Source of the DNA: Aphrocallistes beatrix
Lineage: Eukaryota > Porifera > Hexactinellida > Sceptrulophora > Aphrocallistidae
Direction of reading: 5' to 3'
Assembly (NCBI GenBank): GCA_963281255.1
Contig: OY725502.1
Coordinates: forward strand, 1,116,001-1,180,000
Length of the DNA: 64,000 nt
Part shown: positions 10,617 to 24,760 of the stretch, piece after piece
How positions within the stretch are numbered: the stretch's first letter is position 1
Layout of the letters: each line of letters starts with the position of its first letter
The notes under the pieces: model-generated
The model's database searches: none
Seen by the model: only the letters and a program-made list of their open reading frames with translations
Told to the model about the DNA's origin: nothing
Program-made: the position numbers and the translations under genes

Positions 10617-11272
10617 GTCTACGATTAATTTCGAAGATCTAAGCGAAATCTTCACACCTCGCGGAGATAGGTGACAAATTGTGCTGACCAATGAAATTCG
10701 TTTCTTTTATCATACAAATATATTGGGATCTAAACAGTAGTGAATACATTTACAATGCATACAATCGAAGGGACTATTTGTGATTTTTGAAATTCATTGG
10801 TTCAAGCGAGAACCAATCCATTATCTGGTTTTTATAATGCGATTTACACGATTCTATTTCATATAAATGATTGAATACAACAATTTTGAATCTATTATTT
10901 GATTATTAAAAGTTTAATGTTAATTAAATTGATTGATTATAGTAGTAGATAACACACATACCTCGATTGTTGTTAACGTTACTCGACTGAAGTTGTTTGA
11001 GTCGTTCCTATATAATAATATTTATAATGTGAACTTTGTAGTTTCAAATTGACATTACATTCAGGATTAGTTAGCTTAATATTAATCAAATTCCTTTATC
11101 ATAAACTTAATTTTCTTCTGAGGTTCTGAATTCATGATTAACCGTAGAGGTGTATGACATTATTTTTAGTAAGGAATTAGAAAAGCAATCGACCGTTTCT
11201 TCAATATTCCTAGGCACCTGCCGGGATACTCTGCGGACACACAGCGCAAGCAAGCGAAGCGCGCTTGTTGGT
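10617..11272 (-). mobile_element. Interspersed element, family 1, copy B (inverted)
   Basis: Reverse-orientation relative of 9348-9992. It begins with the tail end (ACACCTCGCGGAGATAGGTG at about 10652), shares the block ACACGATTCTATTTCATATA near 10849, and ends with the GC-rich head (GCAAGCAAGCGAAGCGCGCT, about 11245-11264). Copies A and B make a large imperfect inverted repeat with arms of about 650 bp and a spacer of about 620 bp. Confidence 0.75.
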
Positions 11273-11796
11273 CAATAATATCAAAGCCAGCTGTAATATT
11301 AAACCCTGCAATTTCATTGATCAGCAGAGCTTTGTTTTGTAAATATTTTTTCATTAACTTTAAACCCCGATATAGTGAAGTAATAAATGATAAGGAATTG
11401 ATTTCATACTCTATGACGGAATTCAAACCTCTGGTTTTAAGTTATTGTTTTAAGACAAAATTTAGGTAGGGCCATTTCTGACAATGGGATCATGATTAAT
11501 ATAAATAATCCCGCAGAAGCCTGGGCCTATGTAGTACTATCGCTGCTAACAAACTTTTGATTTGACGATAGTTATGTGGGTATTACATGTTAGCATTCAA
11601 AAGGATTCGTAATGCTCCTATTCTTAATTATTTGAGATACATAGGTGTTGTCTCGTGTCTCTGAAATAGGTCTAAAGTAAGAAATGCCCACAGGAATTTG
11701 TTTAGACACAAAGACAGAAATCCGATACTTTGCGGTATGTATAAAACAGCCAATCGAGTAAGCGATAAATACATTCGTTCACTCTAACTTTTTCTG
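11273..11796. other. Spacer upstream of threonine dehydrogenase
   Basis: No gene seen. The last about 200 bp should hold the promoter of the plus-strand gene that starts at 11797, but I do not recognise a clear core element. Confidence 0.4.
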
Positions 11797-15196
<3,400 letters not shown>

Positions 15197-15927
15197 TATT
15201 GTATTCATTATTGTGTTCTCTTTCTTTCTCTTTGTGAACTGTTTTACTGCACCAATTATTTATTCCCAACTTTTTCCTTTTTAGTACTTATACACTTCAT
15301 CTCTTACTCCTTTAATTGTACGTATTTTGTTTTCAAATACATAATACAGTAATCGTATTAAAAACAAAAACAAATGACTTGCAATACATCTCCTTATCAT
15401 TCAGTAAGCACAGCAGCCACAGATTAATTGGGTAAAGAACAGGAAATTAATAATAATAATAATGAGTCTGCCATCACTATTGTTGCGTAATGCAATTATA
15501 ATTATACATGACTGGCGCTCCTCGTATAGTACTCTTGCATTGTGTGTGGGTAGATTCCATTGTATTCTACCCACGTGTACTTGCGTGCACTTATTAACTT
15601 TCTAATTTTATAAATGGTATTAGAGATATGTAGAGCAATCATTTAGAAACACACAGTACTCCTCGGGCGAGTAAGGAGTCCTGAAGTAGATTATCTCATC
15701 TTCTTCACGCCTACCTCACGTTCATTACATGAGTCACGCTCCTCAAACTATAAATACAGTTCATTTATGCTATTTGAAAGATACACAGTTTTATTGAATT
15801 ATCTAACGGCAACTGTTACTATTTGGTTATCCATACATATTCACTGCGAAGCCCCGTTAAGTAGCCACTCACCGCCATATGCTCTGCTATTTATACTAAA
15901 CCGTGGCGTAGCTTCTACTGAGAGAGA
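15197..15927. other. Spacer between TDH and PITP genes
   Basis: No gene is seen. A (TAA)n tract is at about 15450. A TATA-like sequence, CTATAAATAC at about 15747-15756, lies about 175 bp upstream of the next start codon and may be its core promoter. Confidence 0.45.
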
Positions 15928-16785
15928 ATGTTGATCAGTGAGTACCGAATCATGATGCCTCTGAGCGTATCGGACTATCAGCGTGGACAGCGCTACACCG
16001 TGGTGAGGGCGGAGAGGGACGCAGCTCTGGAAGGGGTTGCGATCCTCCTTCTCCTCTCGGAGGCCTGTCATGATGACAGGTATGGAGATGGGGTCCATCA
16101 GGTCAAGAGGTTCTACCTCGCTTCTTACCTCCCAAGCTGGGTACAGCCGTTTATTCCATCCCAGTCTTTCTATGTGGTAGAGGAGAGCTGGAATTACTAC
16201 CCCGTCTTCTGCTACTCCCTGTTCACCTGTAAGTTCGTGAAGGTGGAGATATTCAGCTGTTATATCAATGATAGAGGCACTACGCATAACGCGTTTAATT
16301 TAGAATCCGCAGCTTTGGAACGGAGGAAAGTGGTCGAGTTAGATGTGATTAACGATAGCCTGGGGAACGGCAAAGGTGGAAAATACAACATGCAAGGGTA
16401 TACATGTGAAAAAACGCAGTGTGGACCTCTCGATAAGAAGTGGATACAAACTCAGGAAAAGGTAATGTGCTCCTACAGACTTGTCAAGTCCTCTGTTTCC
16501 GTCCTTGGAGTGCAGCACAAAGCAGAGTCTGCTATAATAGCTGCACTTAGGGATGTTCTATTGCAGACACACAAAGATGCTGTTATCTGGCAGGATGATT
16601 GGTTCGATATAACGATCGGGGAATTAATTGAGATGGAGAGAGTCATGATTGATCAGTCGACACAACAAAAAATTCTTGACAAACATGATGGCGTAGTGAA
16701 ATGGGATCTAGTGTCTCAGTCAGCTGTTATTGACGATGACGACGATGATGATGATGAGTTTCAAGATGCAAGGACAGATCTGTGA
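15928..16785 (+). CDS. Phosphatidylinositol transfer protein (intronless, 285 aa)
   Basis: PITPs carry phosphatidylinositol and a second lipid between membranes and support phosphoinositide signalling. The whole length follows the single START-like PITP domain. Landmarks are MLISEYRIMMPLSVSDYQ (family KEYRVILPVSVDEYQ), VEESWNYYP (family HEKAWNAYPY), CGPLDKKW (family RGPLGPNW), MCSYRLVK (family MCAYKLV) and WQDDWFDITIGELIEME. In classical vertebrate PITPs a Trp-Trp pair precedes GLQNK and helps membrane docking. Here the matching place reads SVSVLGVQHK, so the pair is absent. A run of Asp residues (about 270-277) ends the protein. The start fits the family N-terminus exactly. No introns are seen although the neighbours on both sides have many. 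Confidence 0.9.
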   Translation: MLISEYRIMMPLSVSDYQRGQRYTVVRAERDAALEGVAILLLLSEACHDDRYGDGVHQVKRFYLASYLPSWVQPFIPSQSFYVVEESWNYYPVFCYSLFTCKFVKVEIFSCYINDRGTTHNAFNLESAALERRKVVELDVINDSLGNGKGGKYNMQGYTCEKTQCGPLDKKWIQTQEKVMCSYRLVKSSVSVLGVQHKAESAIIAALRDVLLQTHKDAVIWQDDWFDITIGELIEMERVMIDQSTQQKILDKHDGVVKWDLVSQSAVIDDDDDDDDEFQDARTDL

Positions 16786-17836
16786 TTCTTACAAATACAT
16801 TTTTTGAATTTTCATACTATGTATCACATATAATTATTGTTATATTAAGTAATATAGTATTATTATTATCATTGTTGATATGTTAGTTTGATCCACTGCA
16901 TGCAATGCAGGATTTTTATTACTTTTAACTTATATGGGCGTTGATTTATGCAATGTCCGGAAAACATGATATTGGATGCAAAAGTTTATTAGAATTGTGC
17001 TGGGTCATTCACGCTAAAAGGTGGAAGCCACCACTATCCGTCAGTGATAGTATATTTTACTTTGGGTTGGTAACCGTGACTGACTGGCCTAGGGGAGAGA
17101 TGGGCCGTTCAAATAATTTTCCAGGGCTGATTTTATGAGCCAGCCCGTCACTGGTTGGTAGAATTCGTGATATGATGGGCCGCTGCGCGTGAGGAAATGA
17201 TTGGGACGGACCGACTTTTTCTCTATCCCACTGGAAATAATAAATTTACTAAAAAGTAGTGTGGCACGGTCCACCCCCAGCCGTCACACTTTCAACAACC
17301 ATAAATGCAATACCGACCTTACTGTTAATTAACCAATATTCTTGATTTGAAGTAGTGGGGTGTTGGGGCCACTAGCTAGAGAATGGTTAGCGAAATAAAA
17401 TAAATTGGATGTGTATTAAATATTATACATATATAAGTGCCTTGCTCTCAATTGATTCATTTATTACGATAATTCTTTTATAATGGCAGAAACCATTATA
17501 TAGAGTCAGCTGGTACTAATGAATTGGATTGTATGTACTAGAGTGTTTTATTTTTAAAATCCTAGTAATTTGCAGCTTGTCAGATAATGAGGTACATGTC
17601 AATCCACAAATAAAACGAAGAGAATGATTCTTGCAAAATATATATGCAGTAATTGTTTTATCTAACTCTTACAGGAATAAATTACCTTTTGTATACAAGA
17701 AACTCAGTGTTTACTTTGAAACGCTTTTTTGCTGCTTCACCGATATATCACAGTATGATTTCTCCATTCAATACATACTATCCTGTCCCTCTGTGTTATT
17801 TGAATTAGTTGCGACTGCATAACTTTTCTGTTAGAA
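16786..17836. other. Spacer between PITP and AP-3 delta
   Basis: No gene recognised. A GC-richer block at about 17060-17290 (CTGACTGGCCTAGGGGAG, GGACGGACCGAC) stands out from AT-rich flanks and is probably a transposon remnant of unknown family. The small frames across it resemble nothing I know. Confidence 0.4.
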
Positions 17837-20800
17837 ATGTTTGAGAAGTCTCTCTCAGATCTCGTGCGGGGCATCCGTGCACACAAGGAGGATGAGGCTG
17901 GCTACATAGCGGAGTGTATCCGCGAGATAAAGAAGGAACTGCGGACGGACAACATGTCCAACAAGGCCAATGCGGTGGCGAAGCTCACCTACCTGCATAT
18001 GATGGGCTACGACATGAGCTGGGCAGCTTTCAACATCATCGAAGTCATGTCCAGTAACAAGTTTGTATTCAAACGGATAGGTTTGTGATTTATACAGAAT
18101 TTTCAATCAACTTTTTCTCTAAATAATGATGTTGGACTTCAATAAACGAATATTTCGTGAGAGTTCAGTAGAATACTGTGTTGAATTCCTTTACGCCTTA
18201 TAGGCTACCTGGCAGCCTCACAGTGCTTCCACGAGGGAATAGACGTAGCAATGCTGGCCACTAACCTGGTGAAGAAGGACGTGCTGAGCACACAGGTGCA
18301 CGAGTCCAGCATCGCTCTCTCCTCGCTCTCCTGCTTCCTCACACAGGACCTGGCCATGGACCTGTCCAATGACATCATGGCGCTCATGATCAGCACCAAG
18401 CCGATAATCAGGTCAGTACGAGAATGCTACTGACATGTCTAAGTAGGCTAGTGTCACTCTACTCAAGGACTAATACTGCTAGCCTATCATACAGGCACTC
18501 TGTTTTCTGGCTACGCTAGTTTCAACTAATTTCTGCCATGCAATGTTACCATCACATTCCCTAATTTGCAGCTCTATTTTATAAACGATTTCGTTAGAGC
18601 AGTTACCTACGTGAAATAGAATTTATCTTAATTGGAATTTGTCATTCAACACCGTTTATAGATCTAATTTCGTTGGGAACCAGTCAACTCGTACCAACTA
18701 CCAAAATGAAATGTACGATTTCTATAGAATTCTTGAGAGTTGACTTGGTACGGGTTGGCTGGCCTTCATTTCGTTTAGTTCGGTCAAAAATTCTGTCCTG
18801 AAATGATCCACAAGTGAACCTTGCACTCTCTACCCGACAGGAAGAAGTCGACTCTCGCCATGTACTGCATCTTCATGAAGTTCCCCGACGCTCTCCGTCC
18901 GGCATTCCCGCGCCTGAAGGAGAAGTTGGACGACGACGATCAAGGTGTGAAGTGCGCGGCAGTTAATGTCATCACAGAGCTGGCCAGACACAACCCTCAG
19001 AACTACCTGAGCATGGCGCCCCTCTTCTACAACATGATATCCTCCTCCAACAACAACTGGATGCTGATCAAGGTCATCAAGCTGTTCGGCTCTCTCTGTC
19101 CCCTGGAGCCTAGACTGGGTGGGTTAATACAAGCTGTGTGGCATGACCATACATGGTATTATGGAGTATCTGTTGTGCAAATTTTGCTCTGATGTTGAAT
19201 TGAATGGAAATTTAATTCGTTTAGGGAAGAAACTGCTCGACCCCCTGACAAACTTGATCAACACAACTTCAGCCATGTCTCTCCTCTACGAGTGCATCAT
19301 GACGATGATCAAAGGAATGCCATCCCACACCTCCTCCATTCAGCTGTGTGTGAGTAAGCTCAGCCTGTTCGTAGAGGACGCAGATCAGAATCTCAAGTAC
19401 CTGGGGCTACTCGCTCTTGGAGAGATCGTAAAAGAACACTCAAAGATTATTCAGCCTCAAAGGGATATGGTATGTCAATCTCATTACCTAGTTACCTCTG
19501 AAACATTAGGTTCATATGTTTGTATTAGCTTAGTATTATAATTATACAAAAGGATTTTAATACATACCTTGCCAGAGACGAAAACATTTCGCAATCTCCA
19601 AACTAATAAAGCACTATTACTATATATCACTTGGATTCCTCCTCAAGTCCGTACATTCTAGTTTGCGAGTAGCAGCAGCAACATTCTGTCTCCTCAATCT
19701 CCAGCATTGAACCGTAGAATGTAGACTCGAGATTACAACAGTGCCGTCACTTAGCTCTCATTACCACCGGCCTGATGGCTAGTAGACATGGCTCCGAGCA
19801 GCTAGACGCTAACACATGGTAGCACCAGTGCCGTTAGCTGTGATGCATGAGGCCTACTCAGCCACTCTCCTCTCTCGAGACGTTCACTCTATTGTTCACG
19901 AGGTACAACACGCTTTATGACACTGAGTACGATATAGCCCATGCACATGCAAACCAGCCTCTTGTCTAGTTCCAACAAGGTCACTTCCTTCCTAGCTTGT
20001 ATATGAACTTGCAAGTAGAAATGCAATTGAAATTATTCTCAGCAACCATGTTTCTGCCTTGAACAACTCGTCACCATAACCTCCCCACTCTCCACACTGC
20101 GGCTCGGTTCGAAGATATACATAGAGGGACAGTCCAGACTAACATTGGATATGTTGGCTGTTGATGAGATCAGAGAATTTGATAAATTATTACTACCTCG
20201 AGCATTTGATTCGGACTATTGAGATGTGTTGATTGCTATGGGAACAAGTCGAATAATCCAGGTAAAGAGCTGAACTATCGTAGTGATTGTTCTAGCCGCC
20301 AGGATTTTTAGTTTTATTGAATTCTCATTCCTGGGACTCCTCACTTCTTTTGGTTCATTTTCTTGTCTATCACCCTTCTAAGTTAATTGAAATATTTCAC
20401 TATCTTTAGCCTCCATTATTAATTGCTATGATGAATTAAACCTTTATTCTTAGAATTAATAATATACAATTACGTATTTGATATTCGATATGAAGCTTAC
20501 ATAAACCTATCTCAGGGATTTAATTACTTAATTGAATAGAGTTATGTGTAGTGTAATCGTGTGATGGAGAATGGCGCCCACTCCTTCATGACATATCCGA
20601 TTTCTAGATCATAGCGTGTCTAGAGGACCGAGATGAATCGATACGCAGGAGGGCGCTCAACCTTCTAGGGGGCATGGTGTCTCGCAAGAACCTGGTAGAG
20701 ATCGTGAACAGATTGAGGCAGCATCTGGGAGACATGGAGAGTGTGGGCTATCGGGACGAAATTATGCTCAAGATAATCTCCATTTGCAGTAACAGTGGTT

Positions 20801-23721
20801 ACACGAACGTTACCAACTTCGAGTGGTACTTGACAGTCCTGATAGAACTGATGCGGGTGGAGGGTATAAAGGACACGGGGCCAGTGGCTAGGCAGGTGCT
20901 AGATGTGACTATAAGGGTGAAAGACGTCCGTCCGTTTGCGGTTCGACAGATGAGCACCATCCTGGAGAACACGGACGTGCTGAGTAACGAGATCTCAGAA
21001 GTGCTGTACAGCGTAGCCTACATATGCGGGGAGTTCTCCTGCTACCTGGAGGACCCGGGCAAGACTCTCATGGACTGTTTCAAGCAGCCCAGACTCAGTG
21101 CAGCTCCGCCTCACGTCCAGGTACGCCATACTAACAGCATGCGTGAGGGAGTTCACTCTGAAGTTAATACTGAACCATTCAGGTAGTGACGCACTTCTTC
21201 TAGGCTAGTCTGGTCCACAACAGTCTGAAGCTGTACACACGCGTGCTGGAGGTGAGTCCGAAGGGCGCGGCAGGGGATGAGCTGCGAGATAACTGCAAGA
21301 GCTTTCTCCTGGAGAACCTAGAGAAGTGTCTGGAGACCGGAGAGCTGGAGGTGCAGGAGAGGGCCAGCACGGTGATACAGATAGTCCGGTACATGGCTAA
21401 GGTGCAGGAGAAGGGCAGCTCTGTGCTGAAGGAACTGAAGGCGTTGTTGGACGGAGATCTGAACCCCGTGGCTCCCATTGCTCAGAAGAAGGTTTGTAGG
21501 GCAATTTAGATAATGAACCAGGGATGTGTAGAGTTGTAATGTAGAATTCTTACAACCGTACATGGAAATTGTTGTAACTTCAATTAGTATTGGTTTTCCA
21601 TCTGAATCTATAGGAAAGTTACTCGTACTATTTTAGCAAGCACAACCATCTCCTTCTAGGTCCCCATTCCGGACGGACTCGACCTGGACGCATGGATCAA
21701 CTCCCCGCCTAGCGATAGCGAACCCGAGGATACGACGTGGGACCAAGGCCTGTTCGGGACAGAGAGAGCATTGACGCAACAGCCCGGCTACCTGCCCCAA
21801 GCGGACTCCTACCAGGCGACGGAGGAGGAGGTAGCTGAGAAGAGGAAGCAGAGAGAGCTCGCACAGGCCAGCAACCCTCACTACATCAAGCCGAGCGGCA
21901 GCATCATCCCGCCTGACGCGCATGCCAACTCTATCGGCATCACCAGTCTGGATGAAGACCTGTTCAAGAAGCCGATCAACCTCAGCGTCCCTATCCTCTT
22001 GGACCCTGCTTCTGTCCCCCCGCCAGTGGAGAAGGTGAAGAAGCATACCAGGAAAGGTTAGCGACACTTTTATGGCCACCTTACTCCACTAGTATACTAA
22101 ACTACATCGAAACCGTTTTTTTCTTACTGTTTGAACCTGTATAGAAATATGTAGTATGAAAAAACTAACTCTTAACTGCACAGGTAAATCTGGCAAGAGG
22201 AGCCGCAGGAGGCGCGGCGACAGCTCGGAAGAGGACATCCCGGTGGTGCAGAAGGTGGACACCGGGTTCGGAGAGATGCCGGAAGGATCTCACATCTCAG
22301 AGGAAGATATCAAAGCTAGGAACAAATCCGCCTCCAACCCCCACACCAAGCTGGACATCAACCTGGACGCTCCTCTGAGGGAGGAGGAGTTCATTCCGGT
22401 GAGGAAGCACCACGAAGTGTCCAGCGTCCAGGAGAAAACCCCCGAGCCCCCGGCGGAGAATCCTGAAAAAGCTGAGAAGAGAAGACATCACAAGAAGCAC
22501 CACAAGAAGGACCGGGACGAGGAGAAGGGGAAAGAGGAGGAGAAGGAGGAGAGGAGGGCCAGGAGGAGGCAACGCAAGAAGGAACAGGAAGAGCCCTCCC
22601 TGCTGGTGGACATGGAGGTCGGAGAGGAAGTTGCAAGGGAGAGCAAGCCGGAAGTAGAGCCCACACCCCCTCAGACACGAGCCCCGATCCCTGACGTGGG
22701 AGGGGACGATCTGGACTTCTGGCTGACCGAGGACGCGCCCCAAACGTCCAATCCTGAGACGGACGGAAAGGTGGCAGAGGTGGCAGAGGCGGCTACTCCC
22801 GAGAACGGAACCCAGCCGCCCGACCTTGAGGAGGAGGAGAGTCGACACAGGAGCAAGCACGGGAAGAAGCACAGGCGGGAAAAGGAGAAGAAGCGAGACA
22901 GGAAGGAGCCCCAGCCGATAGAACAGCTGGACTCTGTTCCCGCAGCTCCTGCCCCCACCGCGGCGAGTGAGCCGTCCAACAGTCTGCTGGAGCTGGGCTT
23001 CCTAGGCAAGAAGAGTGCCAAGAAAGAGCTAGCAGCTGATAGGAACTTAAGCATCGAGTACGACATCGCGCAGTACAACCCGATGTACCCTGACCAGGTG
23101 TTGGTATCCCTTACCCTCTCCAGCCTCTCCTCCTCCCTCGTATCTGCCATGGAGATCAACCTGATCGACTCACTCAGCATCCAGGCGATCAAACCCCCAG
23201 GGGTAGGCCCGAGGGACGCAATCGCACTTCCCTTCCAACTCAGACAGGGCAGCAGTCAGGAGACTCAGCTGGCATTCTCGGTCAACAACGTCGTCATTCC
23301 TCAGAGTCTGAAGGGGACACTCACTTATATGGTGAGCAGCGCTCAAGGCAGCACCAGCGAGAAACTGGACATGCGTATCAACTTCCCAGTCTCTTCCTTC
23401 ATCCACACGACCGACTTCAGTAATGAGGACCTGATGGAGGTGCTAGGGAGTGGGGCACTTGGGGACGCTGTCACCTCACAGATAGCGATGAAGAGAGCGA
23501 CAGGATTCGATCACGCTCTCACTTTAATCTCTAAAGGACTGCGTGTAGCTGTCATTGAGCGTGTGGGAACGGGCGCCTCGCTGTATGGAGCCACACTGAA
23601 GCAGCACCACGTGTGTCTCCTCGTGAAGGACAGCCTAGCGAGTGGCATTTCAGTGAGTGTAAAATCTTCTGAGCAGGCACTAACACAGAGTGTGGCAGGC
23701 GAGATCTCAAACCTGGTTTAA
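17837..23721 (+). CDS. AP3D1: AP-3 complex subunit delta (8 exons, 1236 aa)
   Basis: Large subunit of the AP-3 adaptor, which sorts cargo from endosomes/TGN to lysosomes and lysosome-related organelles. Exons: 17837-18080, 18204-18411, 18841-19118, 19225-19469, 20608-21120, 21204-21491, 21660-22056, 22184-23721. The sum is 3711 bp in one frame. Residues 1 to about 590 are the adaptin alpha-solenoid (MFEKSLSDLVRGIRAHK, LRPAFPRLKEKL, NNWMLIKVIKLFG, SAMSLLYEC, TNFEWY). The region ELNPVAP...PDGLDLDAWIN marks the delta-specific boundary. The hinge is extremely Lys/Arg/Glu-rich (RRRGD, KKHHKKDRDEEKG). The C-terminal ear runs from about residue 1020, with HHVCLLVK near the end. Human delta is about 1150 residues with the same order. 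Intron 4 is the longest, 1138 bp. Confidence 0.96.
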
Positions 23722-24760
23722 ATCCCTCTCTTCGATTCCCACTCATCCTTGTACATTTTAGTTTAGGGTCCTTCCTAAATACGTCAAGTAGCCTGATCTA
23801 ACAAACATTCACACTCTCTTAATTCTATTCTGTGTTGTATAGTCATCCCCTACTAGATACTGAATCTTTATTTCTGTTACTTAGGGAATTTGTATATTAT
23901 TGAATGAAAATCTAATATTATAGAGTAGCTGTACCTGGTCATTTCATGTGTTATGCTGGACGTAATTAATGAATAGAGCTTAGAGGTTCTATATTACTCA
24001 CTAACACGGGAATTTTAGTGATGCGAGACAATTCGAGATTACACTGTAAACTGGTGTGGGGTGGGGAGACAGGTCACCTGCCCCACTTGCAATCTCCCAT
24101 ATATCATACAAGTTTACAGATTTCCATTATGGTTCAGAGCTGTTTACGGTTCAATTTTCAGGTTTGTATCTGTAAGCAGATCACTTATCAATACCAAATC
24201 AAACCAGAAAATAAATCTACGAAACTGGAATAGATACTTGATAGCAGATGCCAGTCATATAATCCTGCACTAGACTAAACAATTAATTAATTAACTAAGA
24301 TGAATGCATTTATTTGTATATACGTACTGTATACGTGTAGGTGTGTGATCATAAGCACAGTAGATTAACTACGGTGTTTATGATCACACACCTAGAAATC
24401 CGGTATCCGCCTATAACACTGTAGTAATAGACAAAATAACGATACAAGATGTCAACTTAGAACTAATTGTAGCGATTGGGTCTACAAACTGGAATATATT
24501 TCGACGTCCATTCATGACGTAGTTCGTATGTAAGTAGATTCACCATATGACGTATAAATATTTATATTCCACTTAACAACTACATACGTAGACATTGCAG
24601 AATCCACATCGAATGCTACTAAGCACATTTTCTGTTCGGTGTCATATGTATAATCCACGTTAGCTGAGTATGCTGGAATATATTCTTCAATCATGCACTT
24701 ATCATCTTGCCTGACTATAAATTAGATCATTTCTAGAGAAACTGAATTAAACCGGAAAAG
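23722..24760. other. Spacer between AP3D1 and CIB with a hairpin
   Basis: No gene seen. A nearly perfect inverted repeat, TAGGTGTGTGATCATAAGCAC (24338-24358, one mismatch with its partner at 24374-24394), has a 15-bp loop. The CIB start lies 367 bp further on. The hairpin could be a small transposon end or a structured regulatory site, and I cannot decide which. Confidence 0.5.

Noticed and set aside
22297-23192. Large minus-strand frames within AP3D1
   Set aside because: They are shadows of the GC-rich last AP3D1 exon, whose plus-strand product matches the family from hinge to ear.
24512-24694. Minus-strand frame (MIEEYIPAYSANVDY) as the last exon of the phosphatase
   Set aside because: No acceptor gives the required phase 0 without an immediate stop. 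The short exon at 25143-25093 fits better, though not with certainty.
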